Positions 24,111-35,856 are shown, counted from the stretch's first letter. The stretch: 64,000 bases of DNA from Aselliscus stoliczkanus (GCA_033961575.1 CM066728.1:104546852-104610851), one strand, 5' to 3'. Program-made: numbers and translations. The notes: generated by a model from the sequence alone, not told the origin.

Positions 24111-25231
24111 GTTAGATATACTTGCCCTTTAAATGTGTCAATTATGAATGTGTGTTTGTAAGAGAAAACCAGAGATGTATTGGCTTAAACAAGAAAGGCA
24201 TTTTTTTGGTTTGTTTGTTTGTCTCATTCTTTTTCCTGCTACCAAGAAAATTCAGTCCAAGACAATACCACTGGGGATCTTTTGTCTTGCTGTCATCCTG
24301 AGGGGCTATGGGTCTTATTCTTATAGGTACAGATGGCTATTGCATCTTAAGGCATCGTTTCTGTTGGTGCCTCATGAAGCACTCCTTTTTACTCCAGGAC
24401 AGATTCTTTCCCAGGAACTTTTGTTTACACGTCATTGTCCAGACCAGGGTCACCCCTAGTTATAAGAGAGTCTGGGAAATCAAAGAGTTTTAGTTGAGCA
24501 GATTGCTATCCTGAACAAAATTGAGATATTTTTAGTAATGAAGTGAGGGATGCCTCCTGGAGAGGCAACGAATGTGCCTTCCTCACCTTGTTACTTCAGT
24601 TTTTTATTTTTCGTTTTTGTTTTTTAAATCCAAATGAAGTGGAAATTGGAGGACACCAAAATTCAGGGACTGAGCCCAGTGTTATCCCTTGTATCCCACA
24701 CATACTTCACTTTATTCCCCATCAAGCGACATGAACACATAATACCAGGATATAACCCACACCAGCCTTAGACATCAACCTGAAGGCAGACCCCCAAACA
24801 GGCATTGCTACCTTGGTGATTGGTTATTGAAGATGATGGAAGCGTATTCCATGGCCTCTTTTCTGAGTCTCAGTAGCCTTGGGTCACCCTAAGAGGAAGA
24901 GATCTTATAGTTTATATAACCTTTCCTGCATCAGAGATCGTGGGTCTATGGAAAAATATACTTTGAATCCATCCTATGTTTATTCTTTTTTACTTTTTGG
25001 AGTGACAGAAAAACAACTTGCTATGTAAAGAAAAAAGTCGCCATTATTGATACTCTCTGTTCACATACAAAGGAAAATATTTATTACATGGTAAACACAA
25101 GGAAGTTTTCAGGAAGTGGGGACTTCCCTGAAGATATCCCATCATGCCTAGCAAAGCACTTAAGTATCATGTCTGACTCTAAGTGAATATTGCAGCTGTT
25201 GTGGTTAGTACCTTCAAAAAATTCGTCATAG

Positions 25232-25362
25232 GGCCGGCCGAGTGGCGCGGTGGTTAAACACTGGTTTGGGAAGCCAGCAGCCCCGGTTCGGTCCCACATA
25301 TGAGGGCCAGTGACACTGCCCTAAAAAAAATAAACAAAAAAAACAACAAAACAAAACAAAAC
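25232..25362 (+). mobile_element. Short tRNA-derived SINE, sense, with target-site duplication
   Basis: Head GGCCGGCCGAGTGGCGCGG with A-box-like text, B-box-like CGGTTCGGTCC, ending ACTGCCCT followed by an A-rich (AAAAC)n tail. A perfect 15-bp duplication, AAAAATTCGTCATAG, ends at 25231 and recurs at 25363-25377. It is the cleanest sense copy of the short class. Confidence 0.93.
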
Positions 25363-26582
25363 AAAAATTCGTCATAGATGAGAATTGTTCTTATGTTTCC
25401 AATGCCCAGACTTAAACTTCCTGGAATTTAAACTGTTCTCTGTAGAGGCTGCTTAATTCATATGAGGAAATAGGACATCTGAGAATCGTAATTTGTTGCC
25501 TTTCAGTGTATATGGTAAACTGTATTTGTAACCAAGCTGATAAATGGTCTCTATTATTTATATAAATGCCCCACAATTACTACATTGAGAACTTAGTTTA
25601 ATGATCAATTACTGATGTGAAAAGGTACTATTTTTTTAATTTCTTTGCCAACTATCATCTGATAGATTTGTTCACTTGATTCCTCCACTTTCCTTCACTT
25701 TTTATCGGCCATATTTCTGTTTGCAACTCTCATGTACATTATTCACTATTTTAAGTACTTTCTAAGCAAATCCGTAGCCCATTTTCTTCTAAGATTCATA
25801 AAAACAGTTGCAATAATATTTAACTGCATTATACAAAATCCTTTTGCATTCCTCCTGGTTAAGACTAAGTGTCATACTAACTCTTTCACTCCATGGTACC
25901 ATCGCAATGGTGCATGTGTAGCCGACACTATGTGTGTGGTGACCGATCAGCTCTGACTTTGTGGCCTGTTCTTATGATAGGAAATGCTATTTTAGAACTG
26001 GTCCCGTGTTTGGCACTGGTGGGAAGATAAAGGTCTCCAAGAGGAGATTTTTACCCATACATGTTTTAAAGGATACTATAAATTAGATGGACTACAAATG
26101 ACGAGCTGCTACATTTAAGAACAAGGTGCTCCAAGCATATAAAAGTTTAATGGCGAACATTCCACATGCCAAGTACAGTCAGAGCCTGGGGGAATTAAGG
26201 GCATGACAGATTCTGAGTAAAAAAAACCCAAAATGCAATTCTTAAATATGAATACCAGGTAGGCACTGGTTTCTGAATTATTTGTATCACTTTTGTCCTT
26301 CTGTAAACCATAAAACAGGCCAGCTGCTGACCAGAACCTGCAGCTGTGAGAACACCAAGAATGATGATAGGCTTAAAGTCTGTTATTGTTTTGTACATAA
26401 AGGGAAAAATAAAATTGTTGATGTCATAGGCCTGGGACCAAAAATATATCTGCCTAGGTAGGACTAAAAAAATGGTATGCAGTCCTAAGAAATGTCTGAG
26501 TCTTTTCAAAACGGCCAATTAACCTTTACAATGGTAATTCACGTTCCTATTTCAGACGCTGTCATCTTTTTATTCTTTCTAG

Positions 26583-26814
26583 TGTCTGAACACTTCCTCT
26601 CTTCCTATGATATTGACTGCAGCTTGGGAACCAAGAAGGAAGTGGTCCAGTGCATGGGCTCCTTCCAGGATGGGGTAGCTGAGAAGTGTTTTGATTATTT
26701 CCAGAGATTTCGACGTTCTACCCATGTGACCCCCAAGTCATACCTCTCCTTTATTCAGGGCTACAAGTTCATATATGGAGAGAAGCATTTGGAAGTGCAA
26801 ACTCTGGCCAACAG
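26583..26814 (+). CDS. DNAH5: DNAH5 exon 9: end of AAA4, base of stalk
   Basis: This exon of 232 nt encodes window residues 496-572 plus two bases of an Arg codon (phase 1 to 2). It completes V of [15 protein letters not shown] and contains the conserved [20 protein letters not shown], where the AAA4 helix turns into the stalk, then [17 protein letters not shown], the first turns of coiled coil CC1. Acceptor is TTCTTTCTAG, donor AGGTAAGT. Confidence 0.97.
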
Positions 26815-27867
26815 GTAAGTGTGAAGGTCAAATATAAAGTTATTGTAAAGCGGTGGCTCTCATCTGGGGGCAGATTTGCTCCCAGTGAACATTTTTGTTT
26901 ATTACAACCTGTGTGGTCGGGGAAGGTGGAGAGGTGCTACTGGCATCAAAGGAGAGTAGAGGTCAGGGATGCTACTAAACATCCTACAGTGCTCAGGGCA
27001 GCCAGCCCTCCACAGCAGAGACTTCTCCAGTCCTGAATACCAGTAGTGCTGAGACTGGGAAACCCTCCTCTTATGGGTTAGTCCATGGTTTCTAGGGCCT
27101 TTATTCTTGCCCAATAGGATAAAACATTGCTAAGATTTTCTGTGGCCCACCACTTTGTATAATGTTGATAGAAATCGTAGACCCAGAAGGAAGATGAGAA
27201 GCCAGACTTCCCCTCCTCCCTCCTCATGCCTCTCCCTCGCCACCCTTTCTGAGTGTCTAGGATAGAGATGTTCTGATGCTCGTGTTCACAGCAGAGTACA
27301 TACCCCACTTCCACTGAAATGTGCTCTACATGTCACCCTCTGCCCTGCTCTTTTCTAACACTTGTGTCTTCTGCCTGAATATGGCCAGGCTCAGTGAGGC
27401 TTGTTACATAAGGGACACCTGGCCAGGGGTGTGTGTGTGTGGGTGATTGGAGTAAATGACTCGAGGACTCCAGTCTTTAAGACGCATTATTTCTGGTTCA
27501 GGCAGGCAGCTAATCCTTTCATGGAGTTGCCCTGATGGCTACATTCCCAAATCTTTCTGCCTTTAACCTCATTGGTCTCTTCTGAACAATGGAAGTTACC
27601 AATTTTCTTCCCTCCATGATAGGGCTTCAAGCATCTGAAGTCTGTTGTCATTTAGCTGAACTTCATTCAGCGTGGTTCTTGCATGGTGCAGAGTCTAGAC
27701 CCACTGTGACCTATACCCTTCTGTTCAAGCCCTGTTGTATTTGCCACTTGTATATACACTCATTCTTTAAATATGGCCATTACTCTCCATATTAGTAGAC
27801 CAGTACTTGGAAAATGTGGCTAAGTACCCCAAACTTTAACATTGCTCCCTTGGATTTTCAATCCCAG
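26815..27867 (+). other. Intron 9 of window
   Basis: About 1.05 kb with a MER5A hAT remnant at 26850-27067. The rest is unremarkable. Confidence 0.85.
26850..27067 (+). mobile_element. MER5A (hAT-Charlie MITE) remnant
   Basis: Follows MER5A order from GCGGTGGCTCTCATCTGGGG through GAGGTGCTACTGGCATCAAA and GGGATGCTACTAAACATCC to GTGCTGAGACTGGGAAACCC. It begins 36 bp after the exon donor. Confidence 0.8.
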
Positions 27868-27982
27868 AATGAATACTGGATTGAAAAAGCTAAAAGAAGC
27901 TTCAGAGTCTGTCGCAGCCCTGAGCAAAGAACTGGAAGTGAAAGAAAAGGAGCTACAAGTGGCCAATGATAAAGCCGACATG
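27868..27982 (+). CDS. DNAH5: DNAH5 exon 10: stalk coiled coil CC1
   Basis: This exon of 115 nt encodes window residues 573-611 (phase 2 to 0). It is almost wholly helical heptad sequence: [18 protein letters not shown], then [17 protein letters not shown]. It forms the outgoing helix of the dynein stalk that links ring to microtubule-binding tip. Acceptor AATCCCAG, donor GTGAGT. Confidence 0.96.
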
Positions 27983-28244
27983 GTGAGTGGACATTGACAC
28001 GTGTACCCCAGTCATTCTGACTCCCCGTTCATACACGTTAGTGATGTATGCATAATCACTAAGGTATAAGCCGGAGAGCATAAATTACTTATGTCCATTA
28101 GGATGCAATACTCTTAACTGTATGTATGAAAACTGTGTAAGTGGACAAAATCAACAAATCAAAGCAAAACGTGCCTTTTCAGCTGGATCTTTGGTAATTT
28201 TTGATGAGGTATTTTTTGTTTTCTTTGGCTTTTTATTGAATTAG

Positions 28245-28421
28245 GTCTTAAAGGAAGTGACAATGAAGGCACAGGCTGCTGAAAAAGTCAAGGCTGAGGT
28301 ACAGAAGGTGAAGGACAAAGCGCAAGCCATTGTAGATGGCATCTCTAAAGATAAAGCCATTGCTGCAGAGAAACTGGAAACAGCCCAACCAGCTTTAGAG
28401 GAGGCGGAAGCAGCCCTGCAG
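28245..28421 (+). CDS. DNAH5: DNAH5 exon 11: distal CC1
   Basis: This exon of 177 nt encodes 59 codons, window residues 612-670, with both ends phase 0. It starts [19 protein letters not shown] and ends [11 protein letters not shown], a charged continuous helix without proline until near its end. It is the outer half of CC1, which slides against CC2 to change microtubule affinity. Acceptor is TTGAATTAG, donor CAGGTAAAT. Confidence 0.97.
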
Positions 28422-28639
28422 GTAAATCTGTGTGAGAGCAGATGTCCGGCTCAGGTCCAGGAAGAGGACTAAGGAAAGACCAATAACAACAGGAAATGCT
28501 CTATCGCTTCAGACCAAAGTTCTCGCCACAGGAACAACTTCAAGTAACATTCGTGCCTGGGGAGGTTACTAGCTCCTTATAGATTTTGCACGTGCTACCT
28601 CACATCTCATTTCCTCACTTATGATTGACTGGCAGTGTC

Positions 28640-28850
28640 ATACCATGGCCGTCATGAGTCTTGGGTTCTCATTTCCACTCTGTCACCAAGAAGCTCTGTG
28701 ACATTGGGAAAGTCACCTAACATTTCTAAAGTAACATTTCCTCCCTCATCTCTTGAGGACATTGGGGTGGGTCTGTAATATACACCACTCTCTGAGTTCA
28801 TCTGTGAATTATCCAAATAAAGAACTACTGATCTAACATAGCTCACTAAT
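28640..28850 (+). mobile_element. MIR-like SINE, sense
   Basis: GTCATGAGTCTTGGGTTCTC, GCTCTGTGACATTGGGAAAG, CACCTAACATTTCTAAAG and TTTCCTCCCTCATCTCTTGA follow the MIR core order. Confidence 0.6.
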
Positions 28851-28857
28851 ATCAGAG

Positions 28858-29330
28858 CTTGAGCAGGCTTATTTCATTTAGCATAATGTCCTCTAAGGCC
28901 ACCCATGTTGTCATGATGGCAGGATTTCTTTCTTTCTTTTCTTTTTTTTTTTAAGGCTGAACTATATACCTAGGGTGCCAAAAGAATGTATACACATTTT
29001 AAGAGCTTGTCAGTGTTGCTCAAGCAGTAGTTTGCCATCATCAGAAGTGTCTGGATGCTGATGGGAACCACTTTGAGCACCTCTGTAATTGGAGAAGTCA
29101 AACGTGACTTGTATTCATCTTTTGTTATCGGTATATATTGAGTATTACAATTTTAATAGTTCTTCCCTTTCTTAAAATGTATATACATATTTTTGGTGGC
29201 CTCTCTATAAAACATTTTCTTTATCCATTCATCCATTGATAATCATTCATGTTGCTTCCATGTCTTGGCTATTGTGAATAATGCTGCAGTGAATGAGGGT
29301 GCAGATATGTTTTCAAGACCCCATCCTCAT
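28858..29330 (-). mobile_element. L1 antisense fragment carrying a MITE
   Basis: TTATTTCATTTAGCATAATG and CCACCCATGTTGTCATGATG at the left, then, after the MITE at 28967-29207, TTATCCATTCATCCATTGAT and GGCTATTGTGAATAATGCTG continue the same L1 antisense order. The MITE therefore entered this L1. Confidence 0.8.
28967..29207. mobile_element. Mariner-type MITE, copy 1
   Basis: About 240 bp flanked by TA. The left end has GGGTGCCAAAAGAATGTATA then CACATTTTAAG. The right end in reverse gives GGCCACCAAAAATATGTATA then TACATTTTAAG. Internal text (GAGCACCTCTGTAATTGGAG, TGACTTGTATTCATCTTTTG) recurs in the copy at 47382-47602. Terminal inverted repeats with TA duplication point to Tc1/mariner. No transposase frame is present. 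Confidence 0.78.
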
Positions 29331-29413
29331 CCTCCCCCACCCTTTTTAGGCTTGTTGGCATCATTGAGAGTGTCTGATCAACAGAAAGAAGACAATGATA
29401 GTGTAAAGAAACT

Positions 29414-29869
29414 TCTAAACCTTTTTTTTTTTTTTAAAAGATTTTATTGGGGAATTGGGGGAGGGGAACAGCATTGGGGAATCGGGGAAGGGGAACAGAC
29501 AAGTTGCTGTCTTTTTGTTCTTCAGTCTAGTTGCGGAGGACGTTGCTTCACTGGCCCATGTTGGTATCGTCATTGCGCTCTTCCCGGATGAAGCAGATCG
29601 GTCGCCGGCCTCTGGATGGTCGCTCACCGCGGCTATTGGCAGCTCACGCTGGCTGCCGGCCACTCACTGTAGCCTATGGCAGCCCACTGCAGCAGGGGCT
29701 GCAGCCTACACCATCGCCGGGGCTTGCAGCCCAGCTCCAGGTGGAGCTGTTGTTAGCTGTAGAGGGCAGTGTCACTGGCCCTCATATATGGGATCCAAAC
29801 CAGGGCCACTGGCATCCCAAGCCAGCTCTTAACCAATGTGCCACTCGGCCGGACCTCTAAACCTTTTTT
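29414..29869 (-). mobile_element. Long tRNA-derived SINE, minus strand
   Basis: The body 29421-29855 ends on + with a GGCCGGACC head (reverse: GGTCCGGCCGAGTGGCACAT), includes B-box-like GGTTTGGATCC, and on the poly(T) side has AGATTTTATTGGGGAATTGG. A duplication of TCTAAACCTTTTTT-type flanks it at 29415 and 29856. Its antisense strand gives spurious long open frames. Confidence 0.9.
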
Positions 29870-31433
29870 GAACTTATGATGCCTAATGGCATTATAGGAA
29901 GAGAGCAAATGGCATGTCAGGTTTTGCTTAAAGACCTACATTTTCTCAAGACTTAGAAAGCTAAGCATCTCTCTTCATGTTATAAAGTATCTTTCAGTAC
30001 CCTCCTGATTCAGTGCTGTCTATCACTAAAATATTCTGTGTTATGTAGTCAGTGCAGAGATGTGTGGTAACAGGGGCAAGGTGGTGGGGCATGAGTGAGA
30101 GGTTTTTCACAATTTATTTAATCGGTTCAGACTCCATCTTATTGCCTCTTTGGGGGTTTTTGAAATCTTGAAATATGTTATCACCAGTATATACTAAGAA
30201 AATTCTAGGTATATCCAAACTCCAACATTTTGGCATCAGTTTACATAAATTGATACAGCAAATTTTTATCTCAATGCTAAATTCCTCTTTCTAAAGCTCA
30301 AGTGAAATAATCATGTTTAGCTCTTATACCTTATATAACTTTAATTAGACCCTACTTTCTTCATTGGCTGCTATTATATTTCTGTCCTTTCTTTTACAAC
30401 CATGCATCTCAAATTAAGGTCTATTTGCCATTTCTAGTTGTTTTTTTTTTTTACCACAAATTCTTCTTACTTCCAGCTGTCTAGTTTTCACAAATACTAC
30501 TAGTCTATTGAAACAAATCTTTCAAAGTATATAGTTACATTCCTTATTATCAAATTCCATATTTTTTTCTTTGTCTCAATCCTTGGAGAAAAGATCATCA
30601 GCTTTGATGAGAAGGTCATTGGGTATTTTCTTTTGGCAGGAAGGGTGCAAATGCAAATAAGATGAAAGGTTTTCAAGATCTGGGAGAAATGATGGTATAC
30701 TATTTGTCTTCTAAATGGGACAATATCAGATTCTCATATTTAATATTTTCCCAGTACTTATTCCATAAGGAGTTTAAGAGATAGAACACTTATTATCAGC
30801 CACAATAGCTCTGTGATTATTAAATAATTTACTCTATAAGAATCTTGATACTAGAAATGGAACAGAACTTTTCTAAGAGCTTAGTGAAATTCTTATTGCG
30901 CAAGTTCTGTCTTTTAAAGGTCAGTTCCCAGGTAAGAAACCTCTAATTATTCAATCTGTCAGCCCTGGGGCTACCCGCTAGTGTCAGTCCACTGTGACAA
31001 GTTGGAGTTGCTTGAGAGAGAGAGACAGAGAGAGGCAGATTCTTGACCCACATAACTAATGAGTCAAAAAGCACTGCAAATATTGGAGTTTTCCTGATTA
31101 AGAATCCCTGGTATCTACATATAAGTGCTGACTATTCTTTTTCTTTCAGAATACACTCTTCTTCTTTCTGACACTAAGTGGTCTGTACAGTTTTAGGGAA
31201 GTCACAGGCCTTTATTGGCTCACTAACATTTCTCTCCTCCTCATCATATTGAATTGTAAACATTTGAACTTTTTGGGACATGGGTTTCTTTGAGAATAAA
31301 TACACATCTGGCCCCTATGACCACATCTAACTTAAAAATGCTTGTCTTCCTCTGTTGAAATAATAGCACAGATGAGAGGTTTGTCTGCACTCTGTCATCG
31401 GAGATTGAGTGATAACCTCCCTTCCTCCCTCAG

Positions 31434-31637
31434 ACCATCAAGCCTTCGGACATTGCTACTGTCCGAACACTGGGCCGACCCCCTCATCTCATCATGAGAA
31501 TCATGGATTGTGTGCTGCTGCTGTTTCAGAGGAAAGTCAACGCAGTGAAAATTGACCTGGAAAAAAGCTGTACAATTCCTTCCTGGCAGGAATCTTTAAA
31601 ACTGATGACTGCAGGGAACTTTTTACAGAATTTACAG
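31434..31637 (+). CDS. DNAH5: DNAH5 exon 12: microtubule-binding domain, first half
   Basis: This exon of 204 nt encodes 68 codons, window residues 671-738, both ends phase 0. It starts [19 protein letters not shown], the classical entry into the dynein microtubule-binding tip (the stalk proline is in IKPSD), then [15 protein letters not shown] and [19 protein letters not shown]. This tip contacts the tubulin dimer groove. Acceptor CTCCCTCAG, donor GTTGGT. Confidence 0.97.
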
Positions 31638-31749
31638 GTTGGTAGTTCAATGATGATGGGCTGAGAGGGGACCAGGCTTTGTTAGAGTATCTGAGTCCTT
31701 TAATAGCATATGTTTCTAAAAAGATTTTACTCGACATATCTATTTTTAC

Positions 31750-32285
31750 TTACTAAACTTTTTCATCTTAATTGGGGTATAATTGACAAAAGTTGTATAT
31801 ATTTAAAGTGTACAATTTGATGTTTTGATATATGTCTATACTGTGAAATAATCACCATTATGAAGCTAATTAAAAAATCCATCATCTCACAAAGCAACCA
31901 TTTTCTTTCTTTTTTTTTTGCGATGAGAACACTTAAGAACTACCTGCTTAGCAAATTTCAAATGTACAATTCAGTATTGTTAGCTACATTCACATTGCTG
32001 TAATAAGGTTCCCAGGCCTTACTCATTATGCGTAACTGATGCTTTGTATCTCTTTACTAACATCTTCCCATTCATCCCTCTCCAGCCTCTGGCAACCACC
32101 ATTCTACTCTCTGCTTCTAGGAGTTCGACTAAATTAGATTCCATATAAATGAGATCACACAATATTTGTCTTTCTGTGCCTGGCTTATTTCACTTAGTAT
32201 AATGTCCTCCAGGTCCATCCATGTTGATACAATGGCAGGATTTCCTTCTTTTTTAAGGTCAAGTAATATTCTACACACTTGTTTT
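31750..32285 (-). mobile_element. L1 antisense fragment (3' UTR and end of ORF2)
   Basis: CATCTTAATTGGGGTATAAT and AGTGTACAATTTGATG mark the inverted L1 3' end; CTTCCCATTCATCCCTCTCC, CAGCCTCTGGCAACCACCAT and TATAATGTCCTCCAGGTCCA continue in order. Ends abruptly near 32285. Confidence 0.8.
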
Positions 32286-32929
32286 GTAGTATTTTTTTCA
32301 GAGTAGAATTTTCTCTTTCAAATATAAGACATAAGCTTTAGAGCTTTTCCTGACAAATCTTGGGAGTATGAAAACCTCATCAGTGACATATTTTAATCAG
32401 AGTTAAAAAATCATTGTAAGGAAATAACACATATGTACATATATTATATACACATAAATACAAATATATATTTATATATTTCAAATTTCAATAGTATTAA
32501 TTTGCATAGTTTTTGTTTTATTGTGAGATAGAATTTACATATAATAAAATGTGCACATCTTTTAAGTATATAGGTTGATAAATATTTATATATGTGTTTA
32601 ATGATCATTCAAGTCAAGGATTTTACTTCAAGACCCCAGAAATCTCTCATGTACCAACCCAATCAATAACTTCCCCTAAGATAACTGATTATTCTGACCT
32701 TTATACTGATAATTTTGACTGTTGCAAAATTTGCATATATGAAATTATATCATATGAAAACTTCTGTTTCAACCTCTTTAATTTAACACGTCTGTGAGAT
32801 TCATTCTTGTTGTTGCACAGGAGAGCATTTCATTCTTTTTTTTATTGCTATTGTATAATAGCTTTCCAGTATATAAATATGCAATAGTATGTAGTAAATG
32901 TTTAACAATTTATTTTCTGGGGAGAAAAA

Positions 32930-33335
32930 AGAAAATTAAAAGCTCTGATTTGTAATGTTTGCCAATTTCCATTGTTTAAATATTGCACAGTGGCCAATTT
33001 CAAGCTCCAAAAATGATATTGCTGAATGTGGACTTGGGAAGAGGTATATAGTAGCATGCCTTTATAGGAGTATATAGTATTTCTACCATATAGGTACGAT
33101 AGATGTAAATGACTTCAAAAAACACAGATAGTAAAATGTAGTAAAAGAATTATACTATATATTATTTGACTGTAGGTTATTTTTGTTTTAAATAACATTT
33201 ATTTAATTGTAAGTTATATAATATTTAATAATGGCTGTGTTTAATAATCAGTTTGCAGAATTCCTGAAAATGTCGCCATTGTTTCTCATGAGCTTGTATG
33301 AACCAGCATCAGTGTGAACACTGTAATATGCTTCT
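32930..33335. other. Unidentified insert within L1
   Basis: Sequence from about GGGGAGAAAAAAGAAAATT to TATGCTTCTATTTG breaks the L1 order. Words such as AATGTTTGCCAATTTCC and GTGGCCAATTTCAAGCTCC look like an old DNA-transposon family that I cannot name. No clear duplication was seen. Confidence 0.4.
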
Positions 33336-33959
33336 ATTTGTTTCTCCATTGTATTGTTGATGAATTTTTGGATTGTTACTAGTGTTTGCTTATTATGAAT
33401 AATGCTACTTTGAATATTGGTCTACAGGTCATTTGGTGGGCATATTTGCATTTCTGTTGGCTTTATATTCAGGAGTGGAATTTCTGGGTCTTAGGTTATA
33501 CATTTAATCAGCTATAGTAGGTAGTGTTAGAGAGTTGTCAAAATGGTTCTATCAGTTTACACACCCACCAAGAGTGTGTAAGTTGCTCCACATCTTCACC
33601 ATTTTTTGCTTTTAGCTATTCCCATGGGTTTGTGGTAGAGTCTTATTATTATAGGTTTAATTTGCTTTTCCCTGATGACTAATGATGCTGAAATTTTTTT
33701 ATTGGTTTATGAGCCCCTTGGGAATTCTTTTGTTAAGTGCCTGTTTAGGTCTGTTGTCTGTTTAACATGATCATATGTAGATTTTTCTTTATATATAAAA
33801 TATGAGCAATATATCATTTACATGTTTGCAGATATCTCCACCCACTTTCTACCTTAGTTGTTCATTCCTTTAATAGTGATTTTTAATAAGCAGACATTTC
33901 TGAAGTTTAGTCCAGTTTTTCAGTATTTTCCTTAACATTTTTGCTATGACATTTGTCTA

Positions 33960-34245
33960 TAGTTGAATGATATTTCCATGCTGCTGACTGCAGCGTTTGA
34001 CTCTCCCTCATGAGCTCAGTGTTCCAGAAATGTTTAGGAAAGCAGATGTCTGTTTTTCTCTGTTTTTGTATTTTTCAAGAATGAGTAACAATAGGAATTT
34101 TTTATACTTTGAAGAAGTAATCATTTAATGTAGCACCTTACTGTATTTATCTAAAAATATAAATACTGTAATTATTTTCTGTGGATTTCTGACACATTTT
34201 AAAGAACAAACTCGAAATCAATTAACACAGTGAAAAGGTTAATTG
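33960..34245. other. Unidentified insert within L1
   Basis: About 290 bp starting near GATATTTCCATGCTGCTGAC and ending near AAGGTTAATTGTGC interrupt the L1 order. The family was not recognised. Confidence 0.35.
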
Positions 34246-34821
34246 TGCTTTCTGTGCCCTATTTAGGAAATCTTTGCCCATCTCTAAGGCAGGATAAATG
34301 CTTCTGTGTTTTCTTCCAGAAGTTTTATTGTTTTATCCTTCATATTTAGACCGTGAGATATCTAATTAGGAACACCCAACTCACATCCTTTTCCCAAGCA
34401 ATAACTTGAGCACCCTTTTTCTTTCTGTTTTCAGTTCAGCATTGCCCAGTGGCTGCTGTGGCTAGAATGCCTTATAGCAGCCATGCCAATAAGTAGCTTG
34501 TGAAATGAGTGGCTACACAGACTTGTCCCAGAAAATCAAAATATGAGACTCTGTGACGTAAGTGGCTCTGTGAAGGAGTGGAAATGGCAGTGGTGACAGG
34601 AGAGACTCCAAAAGTTTTCACAGAAAAATGTGACAGTGAAACTGGACTTTGAATAGAATCCTAGCAAGCGAGTCTGGGCTCCAGCATGACCTATCTTGTG
34701 GCAGAGCAGATACATATCTTGGAAGCTCCCTTGCTATTTGCCTTTTGTCACCACCACATTTCTATTACTACCAGATGTTCTGATTTTCCTTCTGGCTTCG
34801 CTCTTTTCCTAATCTCACTAA

Positions 34822-34861
34822 AGAAGCCTGCATTAAAACAGAGAAGCCTGCATTAAAACAG
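34822..34861. repeat. Perfect 20-bp tandem duplication
   Basis: AGAAGCCTGCATTAAAACAG occurs at 34822-34841 and again, identical, at 34842-34861. Probably a replication-slippage duplication. Confidence 0.97.
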
Positions 34862-35676
34862 CTGAATGAGATTGTGTTCTACTCTACTGTACGTGTCTCC
34901 TGTGAAAGCTCATTTCACTGAATTATTTAGGTGTTAAATATTCTCTGTTCGGAAAGCATTTCATCATCCTCTTATAGATGATCAAACACCACTTTTAAAA
35001 GGTCCAGGTTTGTTGTTTGCCCAGTATTTTCTTTTGATGCAAGGAGGCATTTTTTAAATCCTTTTCTGATACTATTTAAAATTTTTTATCCCTGCAGAAG
35101 TTAACAGTTCTGTCATATTCTTGATGGTCCTATGATTAAAAATTAATTCATCACCCTCAAGGCCTAATGTCCAAGTTATTATCTTCACATTTCAGGCAGC
35201 TTTAATAGAACCTCTGTCTGAATGTGTTAAGCATTTGGTTGCTGCTAAATGCTAAATATATATATGTCCCGAGGCTGAGCATACCCATGTGTATTTGTTT
35301 TCCATTGTTGATTTTATGCTTTGTAATTCACCTGTGTAGGATTAAGGACATGAAAGCTCTATTGCTTTGAAAATCCTAATAACCAGATTAGTGTTTCCTC
35401 TTTAAAACAATTTCCTTTCTCCATGGATTCCAGAAAATTTATTTAGGGTTGGTATCTCTTGTCCACAGAAGATGAAGTATACTTGTATTTCTTTGCTGTC
35501 CTGGCTTATTCTGCTTTCACCATCAGGACTTTTGCCTAATATCATGAAATACTGACAAAATATCAAGTCATTCATACATTTTGGTTGTTCAACGGTTTCA
35601 ATGGCGTTGTGAGCATAACGTGAACGTGGCTTCATGGGAAGAAGTATTTTAACTTAATTTTACTCCTTTTCCATAG

Positions 35677-35856
35677 CAATTCCCAAAAGACACAATCAAC
35701 GAAGAAGTGATAGAATTTTTGAATCCTTACTTTGAAATGGCAGACTACAACATCGAAACTGCTAAGCGCGTTTGTGGGAATGTAGCCGGCCTGTGTTCCT
35801 GGACCAAAGCCATGGCTTCCTTCTTTTCTATAAACAGAGAGGTGTTGCCTCTGAAG
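35677..35856 (+). CDS. DNAH5: DNAH5 exon 13: microtubule-binding domain, second half
   Basis: This exon of 180 nt encodes 60 codons, window residues 739-798, both ends phase 0. It reads [19 protein letters not shown], then [20 protein letters not shown] and [13 protein letters not shown], with the conserved proline at the return into CC2. With the previous exon it makes a compact 128-residue tip. Acceptor is TTTTCCATAG, donor GTGAGC. Confidence 0.97.

Larger units (their letters stand above)
16876..26582 (+). other. Intron 8 of window (largest, 9.7 kb)
   Basis: 16876-18850 holds mostly unplaced sequence with a C-rich patch near 17741-17775. L2-like text covers 18860-19700. A TTAA-flanked repeat is at 20480-20602, then an antisense L1 with an inserted SINE (20640-23110). 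An AT/poly(T) tract lies at 23523-23595, a MIR at 23920-24110 and a short SINE at 25232-25362. I see nothing further in 24110-25230 or 25380-26580. Confidence 0.8.
28422..31433 (+). other. Intron 11 of window
   Basis: About 3.0 kb. It contains a MIR (28640-28850), antisense L1 pieces (28858-29330) carrying a MITE (28967-29207), and a long SINE (29421-29855). 29870-31433 is AT-rich with a short GA run near 31012-31035 and nothing else identified. Confidence 0.8.
32480..34370 (-). mobile_element. L1 antisense, interrupted twice
   Basis: Begins with GAGATAGAATTTACATATAA (inverted 3' UTR). Reverse ORF2-like order continues through GTGAGATTCATTCTTGTTG, GAATAATGCTACTTTGAATA, GGCATATTTGCATTTCTGTT, ACACACCCACCAAGAGTGTG and AAATCTTTGCCCATCTCTAA. 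Two stretches (~32930-33335 and ~33960-34245) do not fit L1 and look inserted. Confidence 0.7.
31638..35676 (+). other. Intron 12 of window
   Basis: About 4.0 kb. Antisense L1 pieces are at 31750-32285 and 32480-34370, with two unidentified interruptions. A 20-bp tandem duplication is at 34822-34861. 34870-35676 shows nothing recognisable. Confidence 0.8.

Noticed and set aside
29455..29832. Open frame of 125 codons, with similar proteins at 21834-22256, 42324-42794 and 49964-50341
   Set aside because: The recurring protein is the antisense translation of the long SINE. Similarity between copies reflects the repeat and not a gene family.
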